From the NCBI RefSeq assembly GCF_033439725.1, contig NW_026944387.1:4526001-4590000 (forward strand): a stretch of DNA of 64,000 nucleotides, in the 5' to 3' direction. Below, one piece after another: positions 33,295 through 44,560 of the stretch (its first letter is position 1; each line of letters begins with the position of its first letter). Below the pieces are notes generated by a model. The model had not been told where the DNA came from and did not search any database. It was given only the letters and a program-made list of their open reading frames with translations. Position numbers and translations under genes: made by a program. The stretch comes from Neurospora tetraspora (taxonomy: Eukaryota > Ascomycota > Sordariomycetes > Sordariales > Sordariaceae).

Positions 33295-35312
33295 CTTGCG
33301 GTTTGCCTGTTGTGGTTTTTCTCGATCAAGTGATGGAGGAGAGGATGCAGTGGATATCAGCAAGCAAAGGTCGCCGAAGAAGCGAGTGCTTCGTTCTAAC
33401 ATAAAAGACAGACCAACAGCTATGAGAAGGGTTCAGGATCACCACCTTCCCCAATACCAGCCTCATCCATGGTTCTGGAAGTTGGGGGTGAGGGGTCAAC
33501 GTCGCCTCGAGCGGCCGTTACATCTACCTCCGCGACGCCTTTCTACACACCATCGCCAAACCCAGATCATCATCCGGGAGGCAGCCCTGATAGGGGAAGC
33601 TATGTACAGACAATATTGAGCCCGAAGCTGGTTCATCGCTGCATGTCCCACAACGTCCGTTCATCCCCGCGAATTGGTTCGCTGAACCACAGAAACATAA
33701 GGTAACCATATTGTGGGAGGGCGGCACACCTGATACACAAAGATTGAAGACCCCCGCATTTCGGCAGTTGATACTCCCTCTGGTTGGATCGTTGGACCAT
33801 GTTGGAAGGGGACGGCCCGTGGCGATTGAACTTCAACCGATACCACCTACAAAGCTTCGCAGCTTGACCAGTAGTAAGTCGTGATCTTTCGCTGTCAACC
33901 ATGCCCGTGGGGAGAAGAGAAAATCTCGTGGAGAATTCACGGCGTTGTTGAAGGGGGTGGCTGCGATCAAGGATAATCGTGAAGCTTTTCACAGAATCAC
34001 GGTGTCCGCATCAGCGCATCCCTGTCGATACTTGATACCTGACCGCATCAATCTTTTTGGCGACGGCGGGAGTGGCCTGTGGTCCTTGCCTGAGCGAGCT
34101 GGGATTGGGAGTGAAGTCGTATATTGTTGATTTGGTCGTCGACGCGAGGGTTGTTTCCCTAAGGGGCCGTAGGAGCTTTCTTTCCATCTTTTTCTCTTCT
34201 TTTCCCCCTACAACCAACTTCTGAAGAAAGCGCTGGCCGCTCCTGCATCCATTCTTTGAAAACAGACCCATTCCTTTCCTTTCCATCCTGTTCATTCTGC
34301 ACTTGTCTTTCACCTGATCCCCTCTCCCATATCTGGTGATTCTGGTGATCTGATGTCAACGATCGCGCGTCATTGCGGCGGGCATACATGAGCTGCAAGC
34401 AACAATGGCGTGCAAGACTGCATCGGAAACATCAGGCCCGGTTCAACTTCAATTGAATCGTCCCATTCGGTGCGGCTTCTACCCGTTGACTGCACAGTTG
34501 ATGTGCAGGTGCATCGCCTCTTTGGAATCGGAACATCTTTGCATTTTCTACCAACATACCCCAAGTTTCACAATGTTCACATGTTTCAGCTGACTGAATG
34601 CTCACCCCGTTATCCAGAAATCTCTAAGAGCGCCCTTCGATTCTCGAAAAGTTTCAAGTGATGGACACTGCATGCCAGTTCCATCTCATACTTGTACCTT
34701 CAGCAATTTCGAACGTGAGCAGCGGGCCGTCACTGACAAGTCTATGCTGCATTCCCAGGGCTGAGTAGGAGCCAATGATATGATTCTGCGAGTACGATAT
34801 ACACATTCTCGACCCACGAAAGCGTAAGGTCGAAAAAAGAGCCTCCGGCAGAAGCACAGAGGCAAGCAGGAGAGGCTGTGAAGTCAGGAGACAACCCACA
34901 GCAATCGCAACAACATACCACACCATATTCAGTGCCATCGAACTTCCAGAACCAAAGGCAAAGGGCCGGAAGCAAGTAAATGCAGCAGAGCCTACTTGGG
35001 GCTGTGAAGGTTGTGAGATGGCGTGCTTCGAGACGCTTTGGGGGCAGAGCGAGTGATGGACCTGGGAGACGTTGGACGCTCTAAGCTTTGCAAGATCAGG
35101 AGATCACTATCATCGAACCTCTATTTAACTGCGTCTCAACTCACTTCTCAGTCGATCATTTCCTCATCATCCTTCAGCACAACAACCTACCCAACCCCAA
35201 GAACAGCGACTCAGCAAAGCTCGAAGGGCACTCGCTTGAACTTCAACACCTATTACCACTTTCACACCCAAAACACAACCAACAATAATTTTCACCTCCA
35301 CCTCAAGCCATC
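33295..35312. other. 2-kb divergent intergenic region
   Basis: It separates the transporter start from the small secreted-protein gene. No supported gene is present. The final 200 bases are CA-rich, fitting a 5' leader for the gene at 35313. Confidence 0.4.
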
Positions 35313-35768
35313 ATGAAGTCCACCACTCTCGCTCTCCTCCTTGCCGCTGCCGGCTCCATCGAGGCCATCACCGTCTCCCTCCCCTCCGGTGTCACCCTTC
35401 CCTCCGGCGTCACCTTGCCTAGCGGCGTCAGCGTCGTGACCGCCACCGCCTCCGCCAACAACAAGCGCTTCCTGCACGCCCTCGGCCACGACAAGCGCCA
35501 GTTCTCCGGCCTGACTGTGAGCGCGGCCGCCACGACCGCTGCCGCCAACAACAACGCTGATGCCGATGCTGATGATTCCAAGGAGGATGATTCCAAGGAG
35601 GATGATTCCAAGGAGGACGATTCCAAGGAGGACGATTCCAAGGAGGATGATTCCAAGGAGGATGATGGCAGTGATGCCAATGCTGATGAAGCGAGCGGTG
35701 AAGGGCAGGGGGATGTTGACGCTGCCTTGGGCGGGTTTGCGAGGAAGTTGAGGGTTAAGCGGGAGTAA
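35313..35768 (+). CDS. small secreted repeat protein with Lys-Arg (Kex2-type) sites
   Basis: A single exon of 151 aa. Residues 1-18 form a clear signal peptide ending in IEA. Three near-identical LPSGVT/LPSGVS units follow (about residues 23-40). Two Lys-Arg pairs at 51-52 and 61-62 bracket the octapeptide FLHALGHD, and a third pair lies next to the C-terminus (VKRE). Residues about 87-117 are six tandem copies of the acidic unit DDSKE, encoded by a 15-bp minisatellite. There are no Cys residues. I do not recognise the family. The layout fits a secreted precursor cut by a Kex2-like protease in the Golgi, and the highly acidic repeat could act as a spacer or metal-binding stretch; both are inferences. 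Confidence 0.8.
   Translation: MKSTTLALLLAAAGSIEAITVSLPSGVTLPSGVTLPSGVSVVTATASANNKRFLHALGHDKRQFSGLTVSAAATTAAANNNADADADDSKEDDSKEDDSKEDDSKEDDSKEDDSKEDDGSDANADEASGEGQGDVDAALGGFARKLRVKRE
35571..35666 (+). repeat. 15-bp coding minisatellite (DDSKE units)
   Basis: Six tandem copies of GATGATTCCAAGGAG, with only third-position differences, lie inside the secreted-protein gene. Near identity suggests recent expansion or ongoing copy-number change. Confidence 0.9.
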
Positions 35769-36963
35769 GCATGTTCTCACTTGAGAGATGGAAGTTCTTT
35801 GTAGTGTGGGCTTTTAGGCCTTGGTTTGGACTCGGGGAATGGTTAAGATCCAATGGGAAGGAGCTGTTTCATGTCAATTGCATCTGGAGTGGTTTGGATG
35901 GGAGTCGGTAAGGAAGAATGGACACGGAATGTTGCAAATTCTCTTCTGTTTGAGGCTGCCCTGTTGGTGGGCGAGCTTCCTTGTACAACATTTTTTTGCT
36001 TTTGGACTTTCATGGAGGGCAGTGGACATCTGGACGGCGCAAGACGGACTGGGGGAACGGAAGAGGATCGGACTGGGAAATAAAAAATGCGATGCAGCTA
36101 CAACTAGAATGGGATGCATAGGAGGTTGGGTTTGGATGTTGAATGTATACCAGTTACAGGAGCAATCGACGATGTGTTTTTGTTTTTTTATCTTGGGCCC
36201 GCTTCCCTCGACGAGATGACGGAGAGAAATAGTTCGGACATTGCCGCTCTTATGGAACTTTGGGTGTGAACATGGAAAATAAGCGAGCTTTGATCGGAAC
36301 TCGGAGCCCGGAGCGTTGCCGATTCGAGAATCGACCGCATCGAACTGCTGATGGCGAAACATCGTGTCGAGTCCTCACTAACCTCGCTTGTAGTCGCTAA
36401 CGGCGTCACCGTCTCGGTAACCGGAATTCTTCCTTTTTCGGCCACGGGAGCTAGCGGCCCACGGGAGCCGAGCTAGCGGTCTACCCCCGTGCCAAGATCA
36501 AGCAGGTTACTTTGTAGTGGTGCAGCGTTTCATCGCAACGTCTCCTGCAATTTAACCCCACGTGGGAGTTGGAATGGAAGTGAAACACAACCGGGAAAGA
36601 AGGAGGACGGTTCATGCCGAACATTGAAAGAAAACCTCAAGGCAAAGGACCAAAAAGGAAAGAGGCTCGTGACTGGCCCACTGACTGCGAAATGTTTCAT
36701 CGAGCAGGGCAGTGAACTCCAAGCGCACATGTAAGTGAAGCCAAATCCGGGTCCCCGGTCGAGTCTCGACACCCTTGACTGTTTGACTAACGGGTAGGAC
36801 TAGCGGCCCTATCGGCCCCCCATCGGGACATGGACTTGGCTTTTCCGATCCAAATGCTGAACGGACCGGACTCCTATGAGGCGACGCACAGAAAGGACTA
36901 AGAAAGGGAGCCAAATCCGGAGTTTTGCGAATGACATGGGAGTCTGAGAGCCGCCAGAGGCCA
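35769..36963. other. intergenic region
   Basis: No gene is supported. Short direct repeats occur (CCACGGGAGC twice near 36442-36470; GCCAAATCCGG at about 36737 and 36910), suggesting remnants of small repeats without defined ends. Confidence 0.4.
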
Positions 36964-36971
36964 ATAGGGAA

Positions 36972-37372
36972 GAGAAAACCTACCCGCACCCATATCTTTC
37001 CTCCACGCACCCATATTTTCAACTAGCCCGAGTCTTCCAACAGCACCACCCCCTTTCTACACCCAAAATCCAGCACTGACAGGGGTTTTGAAACTTTGTT
37101 TAACATCCAAAGCTACCTTATAAACGAGCTTAATGGCGGCGTTTTAGAATACGTTGCAAAAGCGACGCTATCAATGCAACCTGGAGGTGACATCGGCGAT
37201 TTGAGATGACAGGAAAAAGCTACCGAGGACCGAGGGGATGTTCGAACTTGGTTTGACCATTATCCCAAGTTGTATTGCTGGGATTTCCCCGGCTGTGGTG
37301 GACACATTTACTTGCGTGCACCTAGAACATGGGTGCGTGGAGGAAAACATATGGGTGCGGGTAGGTTTTCTC
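36972..37372. mobile_element. 401-bp non-autonomous TIR element (MITE)
   Basis: The inverted ends begin GAGAAAACCTACCCGCACCC on both strands, and similarity extends about 50 bases inward. A perfect 8-bp direct repeat ATAGGGAA (36964-36971 and 37373-37380) flanks it as a target duplication. No coding capacity. An 8-bp duplication and GAGAAA-type ends fit hAT or MULE-derived MITEs. Unlike the two islands it is not AT-collapsed, as expected for an element shorter than the usual RIP length threshold. Confidence 0.85.
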
Positions 37373-37640
37373 ATAGGGAACTCCGGTTTTCCTCGACTAA
37401 CACCGTAACAACGGTCCATCCACCATCGCACCATGGGCCTGGAGCTAGGTCCTGGCACTGGGGTAAATGTTTCTTCGTCCTGTTTCGGTGCTGACGACAA
37501 GGTCCCCAGGATGGAACGATGGAAGATGGCGAGATCTTGCCGAGAGATGGAACTATCCAACTGTATCCAGGATTAAGGACAGGAGGTGACTGGGCATGGA
37601 ATGATTTAGGGGTATGTCACTTCACAACGCCTTGGACGAG

Positions 37641-37647
37641 TATAAGA
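37641..37647 (+). promoter_or_regulatory. TATA-like element of the xylanase gene
   Basis: TATAAGA lies 119 bases before the xylanase ATG at 37760, a usual distance for a fungal core promoter. Confidence 0.35.
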
Positions 37648-37759
37648 CCCATCGTCACCCGATCACTCAAGTCTTTCTCTCCCCATCTACAACCGCTTCT
37701 TCTTCCGGTCAGTCACTCATTACCTCTAGTTCAGTCACTCATTACCTGTACAAGTCAAC

Positions 37760-39190
37760 ATGCATCTCCCCACCGTTCTCTCCGTCATCTTCGCTGCGGC
37801 CGGCGTTACCGCCCAGCTCAACGACCTCGCCGTCGCTGCCGGTCTCAAGTACTTCGGTACTGCTGGCCAGGAAGGCACCATCACCTCGGATACCAGATAC
37901 CGTAACATCATCAACAACAAGCACGAGTTCGGTCAGCTCACTCCCGAGAACGGCATGAAGTGGGATGCCACCGAGGGCCGCCCCGGAGCGTTCACCTTCC
38001 AGTCGGGAGATATTGTTGCTGGAGTGGCGAAGACCAATGGACAGCTCTTGAGGTGCCACACGCTGGTTTGGTACAGCCAGTTGCCTTCTTGGGGTGAGTA
38101 CTTCCATCGATACTGGATAAGGTAGAACGGTGTGTGTACTGACAGGGGATATACAGTCTCTGGCCAGTCCTGGACCCGTCCCGCCCTTCAGTCCGTTATC
38201 GAGTCGCACATTAGCAATGTCATGGGCCACTACAAGGGCCAGTGCTACGCCTGGGATGTCGTGAACGAGGCTATCTCCGATGATCCAAATGGCAACTACC
38301 GCGATTCGGTGTTCTTCAAAACCTTCAACACGGATTACTTCCCCATTGCCTTCAAGGCTGCGAAGGCCGCTGATCCCAACGCCAAGCTGTGAGTCTGCTC
38401 CTCCCATCAGCCACACATGATCGCAGCCAAACTAACACCTCCCAGCTACTACAACGACTACAACCTCGAGTACAACGGCGCCAAGACCAAAAGGGCCCTC
38501 GAGCTCGTCAAGCTCATCAAAGCCGCCGGCGCCCCCATTGACGGTGTCGGTTTCCAGGCCCATATGCAGGTCGGCGGCACGCCCTCGCGCGCCGCCATGG
38601 CCAACCTCCTCAAGAGCTTCACCGCTCTCGGCGTCGAAGTCGCCTACACCGAGCTCGACATCGCGCACAAGTCGGTCCCCGCCTCCCCCTCCGCCCTCGC
38701 CCAACAGGGTAATGACTATGCCAACATGGTCGGCTCCTGCCTGGACGTCCCCGGCTGCGTCGGCGTCACCATCTGGGGCTACGTCGACAAATACAACTGG
38801 ATCAAGAACGGCGATGCTGCACTCTATGACAGCAACTTCAACAAGAAGGCCGCATGGACCAGTGTTAGCTCCGTGCTGGCCGCTAAGGCGACGAACCCCC
38901 CCAGCGCTCCTAAGGCGACGAACCCCCCTACTAAGGCGGCGAACCCCGCTCCTGCTGTGCCGACTACCCTCAGGACCAGCAAGGTCGCTAACGACCCTGC
39001 ATGTGACGCGCCCACCACTACCGCCAAGGCCGCAGTGCCGGCGCCTACCAAGGCGGCGAGCGGTGCTGGTGCGCAGCAGTCTGTCTCGCGTTGGGGACAG
39101 TGTGGTGGTAATGGCTATTCGGGCCCGACTGCTTGCCAGGCCCCGTATACTTGCAAGGTGCAGAACCCTTGGTATAGCCAGTGCTTGTAA
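37760..39190 (+). CDS. GH10 endo-1,4-beta-xylanase with C-terminal CBM1
   Basis: Exons are 37760-38093, 38157-38388 and 38446-39190, all GT-AG; predicted 436 aa. Residues 1-18 are a signal peptide ending in VTA. The GH10 barrel shows [34 protein letters not shown] with the acid/base Glu near 149, GFQAHMQVG, and TELDI with the nucleophile Glu near 258, then [12 protein letters not shown] linker rich in Ala/Pro/Thr with repeated KATNPP units joins a fungal cellulose-binding module of about 32 residues ([13 protein letters not shown]...WYSQCL) with four Cys. It is secreted and should cleave xylan internally while bound to cellulose. It is followed by a decayed second CBM1 copy. Confidence 0.96.
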
Positions 39191-39205
39191 GCCAGCTTTT
39201 CGAGG

Positions 39206-39325
39206 GGTTTTGTGCTGGTAATGGCTGGTCGGACCCGACTGCTTGCCAGAGCCCGTATGTACTTGCAAGGTGCAGAACCTTTGGTATAGCCAGTGCCTGT
39301 AAGCTTTTCGCGAGGGGTTTGAAGA
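39206..39325 (+). pseudogene. decayed duplicate of the CBM1 exon end
   Basis: Just after the xylanase stop codon, about 110 bases repeat the final coding stretch and the start of the 3' region (39110-39205): the segments coding GNGW, DPTACQ, SPY and the final Tyr-Ser-Gln-Cys codons recur, with an insertion that breaks the frame in the middle, and the TAAGC...TTTTCG flank is repeated as well. It is a tandem duplication now outside the coding region. The xylanase may once have had, or been about to gain, a second binding module. Confidence 0.75.
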
Positions 39326-39691
39326 GGTGGGGTGTTAGTAAGATGTGAAGGGGAAGGGCATTCTTGTATATAAATTGTTCCGGACAGATTGCTCCTGATG
39401 GTGGTTTGACAGATGTGATAGGGGCAGAGAGTGACGTTGTACATAGAATAAGTATTTTCAACATAGAATACATTTACCTATACTGCTTCGCTCATTCTTA
39501 GTGCCCTTGATACTGTCCCAAGCAATGTGTACGCGTACCTCAAGGTATTGTTACGAGAAAGTGCGCGGTTGGGTGGTGTCACTGGTGTGCCCCTTCTCTG
39601 AACTACTGCGCTTTGAGGAAAACACTCAAGTGGTTCTTAGCTACCTGCTTCAAGACAGAAGCTACCAGTAAGTAGAGATAGATACTTCGAA
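39326..39691. other. convergent intergenic spacer
   Basis: It holds the 3' ends of the xylanase gene and the minus-strand DUF7580 gene. No other feature is seen. Confidence 0.4.
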
Positions 39692-41937
39692 TCATAAATC
39701 ATATATCATGTGCTTGAACTTTTCCCTCAACTTCTCCACCACTTCAGCGTAAAATGATTTTCTAAAATCCTCATCATCCAAGCCCTTCTCGCTGTTGTGA
39801 GTTACAAGGCACCAATGAACAATGTTCTTATAATCTTCCCCAGCAGATTCTTCATTTTCCCACAGGAGACTTTCCGCATTCCGTGACAGCTTTTTGTGCA
39901 TGCTATCTGGCATGACGACTGCTCCCGGCGGGATAGGAACCTGGTGAGCTTTCAAGTCAATTTCGGTAGCTATAGGGAGTTTCCGGTCTTCTAACAGCAT
40001 GAGCTGGCAAAGCAACAGGCCCAGGTAGAATGCAGTTGGATAGAAGGGGCTGGGAGTAACCGTAGGGTTGCCATCATGGCGGCTTTTCGTATCCGAAGGA
40101 GTGCAACCAACTGGCTTCGAGATGAATGTTCGTAGTTTGAACCTTTCCGAGGCAATACTACTATCGTTCACCAAAAATACGATATCATCAAGCGTGAGAG
40201 GTTTGGACAACCAGGGCATGCTGTGCATGTGAAGGACACTCTCGGAAATTGCAACTGCCATTCGTATTTTGTCGCCGGTTCTCGGCCTGGGAACTCTGTG
40301 TGCTCCCTGTAAGTCACTGTCAAGTATTTGACGGAGGGTGAGAGTGGTTTGGAACTCGACAGGCTCGGCAATGGATTGCTGTTGGTACTTGAGATTAATA
40401 TCGTCCTGCTCGCGTGGTGGATAGAGGGCGAATTTGCGGCCTTGGCTTATAGCCACGATGCAACCATGACAGTAATCTTGATCGGATGCTCGTTTCTTCC
40501 CTTTGCCGAGGGTGATCTCGCAAAGATTCAACAGCTTTGTAGGCTCCAGACTGGTGAAACTCGAAAAACTGGTCTTCGCAAGGGTTGCCACTGATGTGGA
40601 GGACCCCGTAGAAAAGGCCACCTTTTTGCCTAGTTTGATGGATCGCTCCAGCACATGGGCTGGAAGTTTCGTGAGTGGACCTCTGAACTTGATCTTTCCT
40701 GAGCTGCTCGGCCTGGGACCTTCCTGTGAGGAGATTGGACCCACAGGTCCACCAGACATATATGATGGAAGAGACGTAGTCGAACCTGCCGGCGTAGGGT
40801 GTGGCGGGTCACGATGAGGGTGTTGACTCATTAATATGGAAGGCGGCAAGCTCGTGCGACCTGTGAACCTGATCTTTCCTGGGCCTCCTGAAGGCTGGTG
40901 ACTGTTGGATACGGCCGTAGAAAGAACTGGAAGAGACGATGTTGAGTTGGACGGAGACATGGGCGACAAGAGAGGAGGAGATGAAGGGCCAAAGTTGCAG
41001 CACTGGACCCGAAAGGTGGCCCAACGGGGTTGTAAGCGCGGCGAACCGTCGGCGACAGTTTGGCCAAGACTGGCGGAGTTCAAAACGAGGTGAAAGCCGA
41101 TCTTTCCTCTGGCGACTTCATCTTCTGATTCCACCTCTTTGGCAAACCACAAGTCTTTCCGGGACACGAGTTCAAGATAAACATCGGGTGGCTTTGGACA
41201 AACACAGCCGGATGATGCATCTCCAAGAGCCATGAAAAGACTTTTGAGTAGGTCACGTAGAAGCCTGGTGACGTGGTCTTTCGAGCGGAGCGTTCTTGTA
41301 ATCTTCTGCTCGAGGGCAGTGTTGGCGAGGCCCTCGAGAAGAGTGTTGCTGCATTTCAGCCGCCCTATGATGGTATCATACGACTTCTTTCTCAAACTAA
41401 AGCCAGTTCTGGCCGCCCAGGCTTTGAGAATCGACCTCTTGTCTCGGTAGAGGTATTTTACTGGCTATCAGATTGTTAGGTACCAATCAAACCAAATACA
41501 ATAATCAGTTGATTCATAAGGGGTCGTTTTACCTGATCGTATACTAGGCCATTTCGTGGATCGGGGAGTTTCAACTTTAATCGCAGCTCCTCGGAAGACT
41601 TGTTTATCTCATCGAGCTGCTCCTTGAACTTATTGTACGTGATATACAGAAGGGTGCGAAGTTGGTCGTCAATTCGAGGTCCAAGCTTTTCCCATTTGGG
41701 AGAATGGGGGTTTTCTAGTAGCTCCTGCGATGTAGTGGTCTCATCCAAAAGTGGTCCAAGGAGCCGCTCCAAAGTGTTGTAAAGCCGAGTCCTCTCCGAC
41801 TCCAGGTCCTGAACAAGTTGCTTGAGGTCCTCTTGAAACTTCTTGGATGAAGGGAAATAGGTTTTGTAGACCTGAAAAGCTTGGACGGCTGCCGGTAAAA
41901 CGGCCAGAACGATGCCGGCAATTTCGAAGCCGGACAT
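39692..41937 (-). CDS. DUF7580 / Fungal_N-like domain protein
   Basis: Exon 1 is 41937-41533 and exon 2 is 41464-39692, with a 68-base phase-0 intron; predicted 725 aa. The N-terminus (SGFEIAGIVLAVLPAAVQAFQVYK) is a hydrophobic helix typical of the HeLo-like/Fungal_N leader of fungal STAND and incompatibility-type proteins. Helical sequence follows up to the intron. A Ser/Pro-rich low-complexity region with two repeated GKIRFTGRTSLPPSI/GKIKFRGPLTKLPAHV motifs occupies the middle. The C-terminal half (GRKFALYPPRE, then ISESVLHMHSMPWLSKPLTLDDIVFL) matches the DUF7580 domain, a degenerate kinase-like fold by my recollection. The function is unknown; regulatory or immunity-type roles are inferred from relatives. 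It is divergent from the C2H2 gene. Confidence 0.82.
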
Positions 41938-42531
41938 GATCAACAGTCAGGACGGAAGATATCATCCAACTTCTCCAAGGGAGAGAGTGCAATTGATTGT
42001 TGCGACAAAGGACATGGACGGGAAGGAACAAACAACGCAGAAGGGAAAGGACGGAGGCGTCAATGGTAAGTGGAATGAAGAATACCTCAGAAAATGGGAT
42101 GAACCCCGCAACACCGCAAGTTGGCCCCCAACATCGGATGAGGGGCGGAACGGGATCATCATGCAAGTAGGCACCAACACCAACGCAAATTCTTCGTCGT
42201 TGGCGTTTACACTGTACGCTCTGCATGCAACCTCACATTTTGCCCTTCGCTGCACACAACCGCCGACCAACCGCCAACCAACGAGCCGCGATAGCCTCCA
42301 AATATTTACCAACCCCTCTTTCCCGAATCCCGATGGAGCAAGAAATTTTGAGCACGAGGTGCGATTGACTCGTTCCGATGCCAGGCATCTCAGCTTCAAA
42401 GTCACCAATATTCACTATCGGGTATCGCCGGCCACAAAAACCAAATAACTGAGGTAGTTTCACCTAAACACATTTACATTCATCACGATCGTGATCTAAC
42501 AACGCAAAGCGCACAGACAACCTTCGACAAG
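41938..42531. promoter_or_regulatory. 594-base divergent promoter region
   Basis: This is the only sequence between the start codons of the DUF7580 gene and the C2H2 gene, so both promoters lie in it. No specific operator was identified. Confidence 0.4.
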
Positions 42532-44434
42532 ATGACGACCCAAGTCCCCATATCCTCTCTTTCTGCACAGGGCATTTCCGCGCTCAAGGCACTGGTGGAG
42601 ACTTTGGAAGAGGAACGTGAAGCTGATCCCGATACTCGCTCACTGGTTTCCTCTCTCTTGACCAGATTCAAGCTCTGGGTAGGCAATCTTGGAGCCCACC
42701 GGGCTTCTGGAACCCGCTCGCTCAAGTACAAGCTCCGCGACGCTTCTATGCTTCGGAACCATGTCGTCTCGCTACTGCAAGACTTGTGTGTCTCTATCGA
42801 TGAAGGTACGAAATCATATCTGTCTCCTTTTTGTATCATCGGGACTCTTGACTAACCCAGAATACCTACTCGCCCTAGCCTTCGCAGTGGCTCTGGCAGG
42901 GGATACTCGCGGTGACGGTATTGAGTCCGATGGCGACCGGGATTCCCTCGACGAGGAGCTCGAGAAGCTTTGGACCGACGAGGGCCAGGACCCTGATGAC
43001 AGATCCGACCTCGACCTGGCTCTGAGCGGAATTCAGAATGCCGTCGATTGTTTACTCCGTCTCTCCGCGACAATCCGCAACCCTGCCCCGCATGATCACT
43101 TCAAATCCAGAGCCGCAGCAGAATACGGAGGAATGTTTGAGCTGGTAGACAAAAACCACATCAGCGAGAAGTATACCCATCTTGATCAAGTCGTAGTGGA
43201 GCGTTTGGCCAAGTCGATGGCAAGGCGGCGCCAGTACTTCAGGTATCGTGAAGAGCATGCGAGTCGCATAGCTCATGGAGTGGAAGACATCGTGGAAGGG
43301 GTTGAGTGTGGTGATGTCTCCGAGTACACGGCAAACCAAACCACCATTTCGTCACTGCCTGGGCACTCGAAAGATGAGGCACTTGCAGCTACCGTGGCCG
43401 AGATGGATGCATTTGACGACCTTGATGATGCGCAATCGCAGGCTTCCGAGACATCTTACGCCGCAACCGATGTCAACTCCACTGAGCTTCGGGTCCCAAG
43501 ACCACCACCGGAATACATCCACGGGCCTTTTAAATGCCCCTTTTGCCACATGATCATCACAATTGAGAACAAACACCAGTGGAAGTAAGAAACCCCCTTG
43601 CATGTTCCATCCATGTCCCCGGCATGGAGCACCAAAGTCCACACACTGACAGTTCATCCATCAACCAGGAAACATGTGTTTAGAGATCTCCAACCGTACA
43701 ATTGCCTCTATAATTCCTGTAGAATGCCGCACCAGCAGTTCTCACGACGGTCTCAATGGATCGAGCATATGAAGCGTGAGCATTGGAGAGTCTGGCATTG
43801 CTCTCTCGGTTGTGCCAGTGCCACCTTCGATTCCGCCAAGCAACTGATAGACCACAACAAGTCCGCTCATGCGGCTAATCTGCAATCCTCCTCATCGGAC
43901 GAAGACGGAGCCATGGCCCTCTCTTCAGTCCCGGACATTTCGAAGGCTCGAGGACCATGCCCTCTCTGTCTAGAGGTAACGATAGCTACCGACAAGATTT
44001 ATGGCAAGCATGTTGGTGATCATCTGGAGCGGTTGGCATTGTTTGTCTTGCCTCGGGTGGATTACGAAGACGCATCCGATGACGATGACTTTCAAGATGA
44101 TAGTAACGACGACGATGATGACAACGACGCATCCGATGGGGAAATCGACAATGATGGCCAACCGACTGCCTCTAATGAAGTAAAGCCACGCGACTCCTCG
44201 AACACCTCCTCTCAGCAACCCAGGCAGCCAGACGGCCCACATGAGCCCCAACAAGCGGACAAGAGAATGGACTGGGAAAGCTACCTCCACCGACAGACTG
44301 GTCTCCCAGGTGACGACTTGGACAACGACATGTACGCCGAGAGCAGCAGCCAGCAACCTCCGACCAAGCCAGGGATCGTGTCGCGAAACCGGACCAGAGA
44401 TCCAGATGCACCGCCAACGTACTCGTGGGTGTGA
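42532..44434 (+). CDS. C2H2 zinc-finger protein (AcuF-like family), truncated by a transposon nest
   Basis: Exons are 42532-42805, 42861-43584 and 43669 onward. The present frame ends at 44434 and gives 587 aa. Residues 1 to about 250 are an alpha-helical N-terminal region without known catalytic motifs. The PPPPEYIHGPFKCPFC block and then KHVFRDLQPYNCLYNSCRMP, a H-x-R-EH finger, HCSLGCASATF and GPCPLCLEV carry paired Cys and His residues, as in the fungal C2H2 family often annotated as oxidoreductase-AcuF-like. An Asp-rich tract follows. The last four codons and the stop come from the terminal repeat of a transposon inserted at the TA of 44420-44421; the rest of the native C-terminus lies 18.56 kb away at 62984-63588. 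It is probably a nucleic-acid- or protein-binding regulator. Whether the shortened protein works is unknown. Confidence 0.85.
44420..44421 (+). other. left TA target duplication of the pogo-like element
   Basis: The TA inside the codon ACG-TAC of the zinc-finger gene; the matching copy is at 62982-62983. Removing the nest joins the frame exactly here. Confidence 0.85.
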
Positions 44435-44560
44435 GGTTGGCTCTCGTACCAAGGCCATAAATTTCTATACCCACTTTCCTGCAGAGAGTGGGAAAAAAAT
44501 TGTCGGACAGCTAAAAATTACCGGGCAGTCTTAATATATAGACCTATTTTACTTTGTTAA
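44422..44560 (+). repeat. left terminal inverted repeat of pogo-like element
   Basis: It matches the reverse complement of about 62845-62981. The first ~45 bases are almost identical; further in, the match is interrupted by substitutions and small gaps. Confidence 0.85.
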
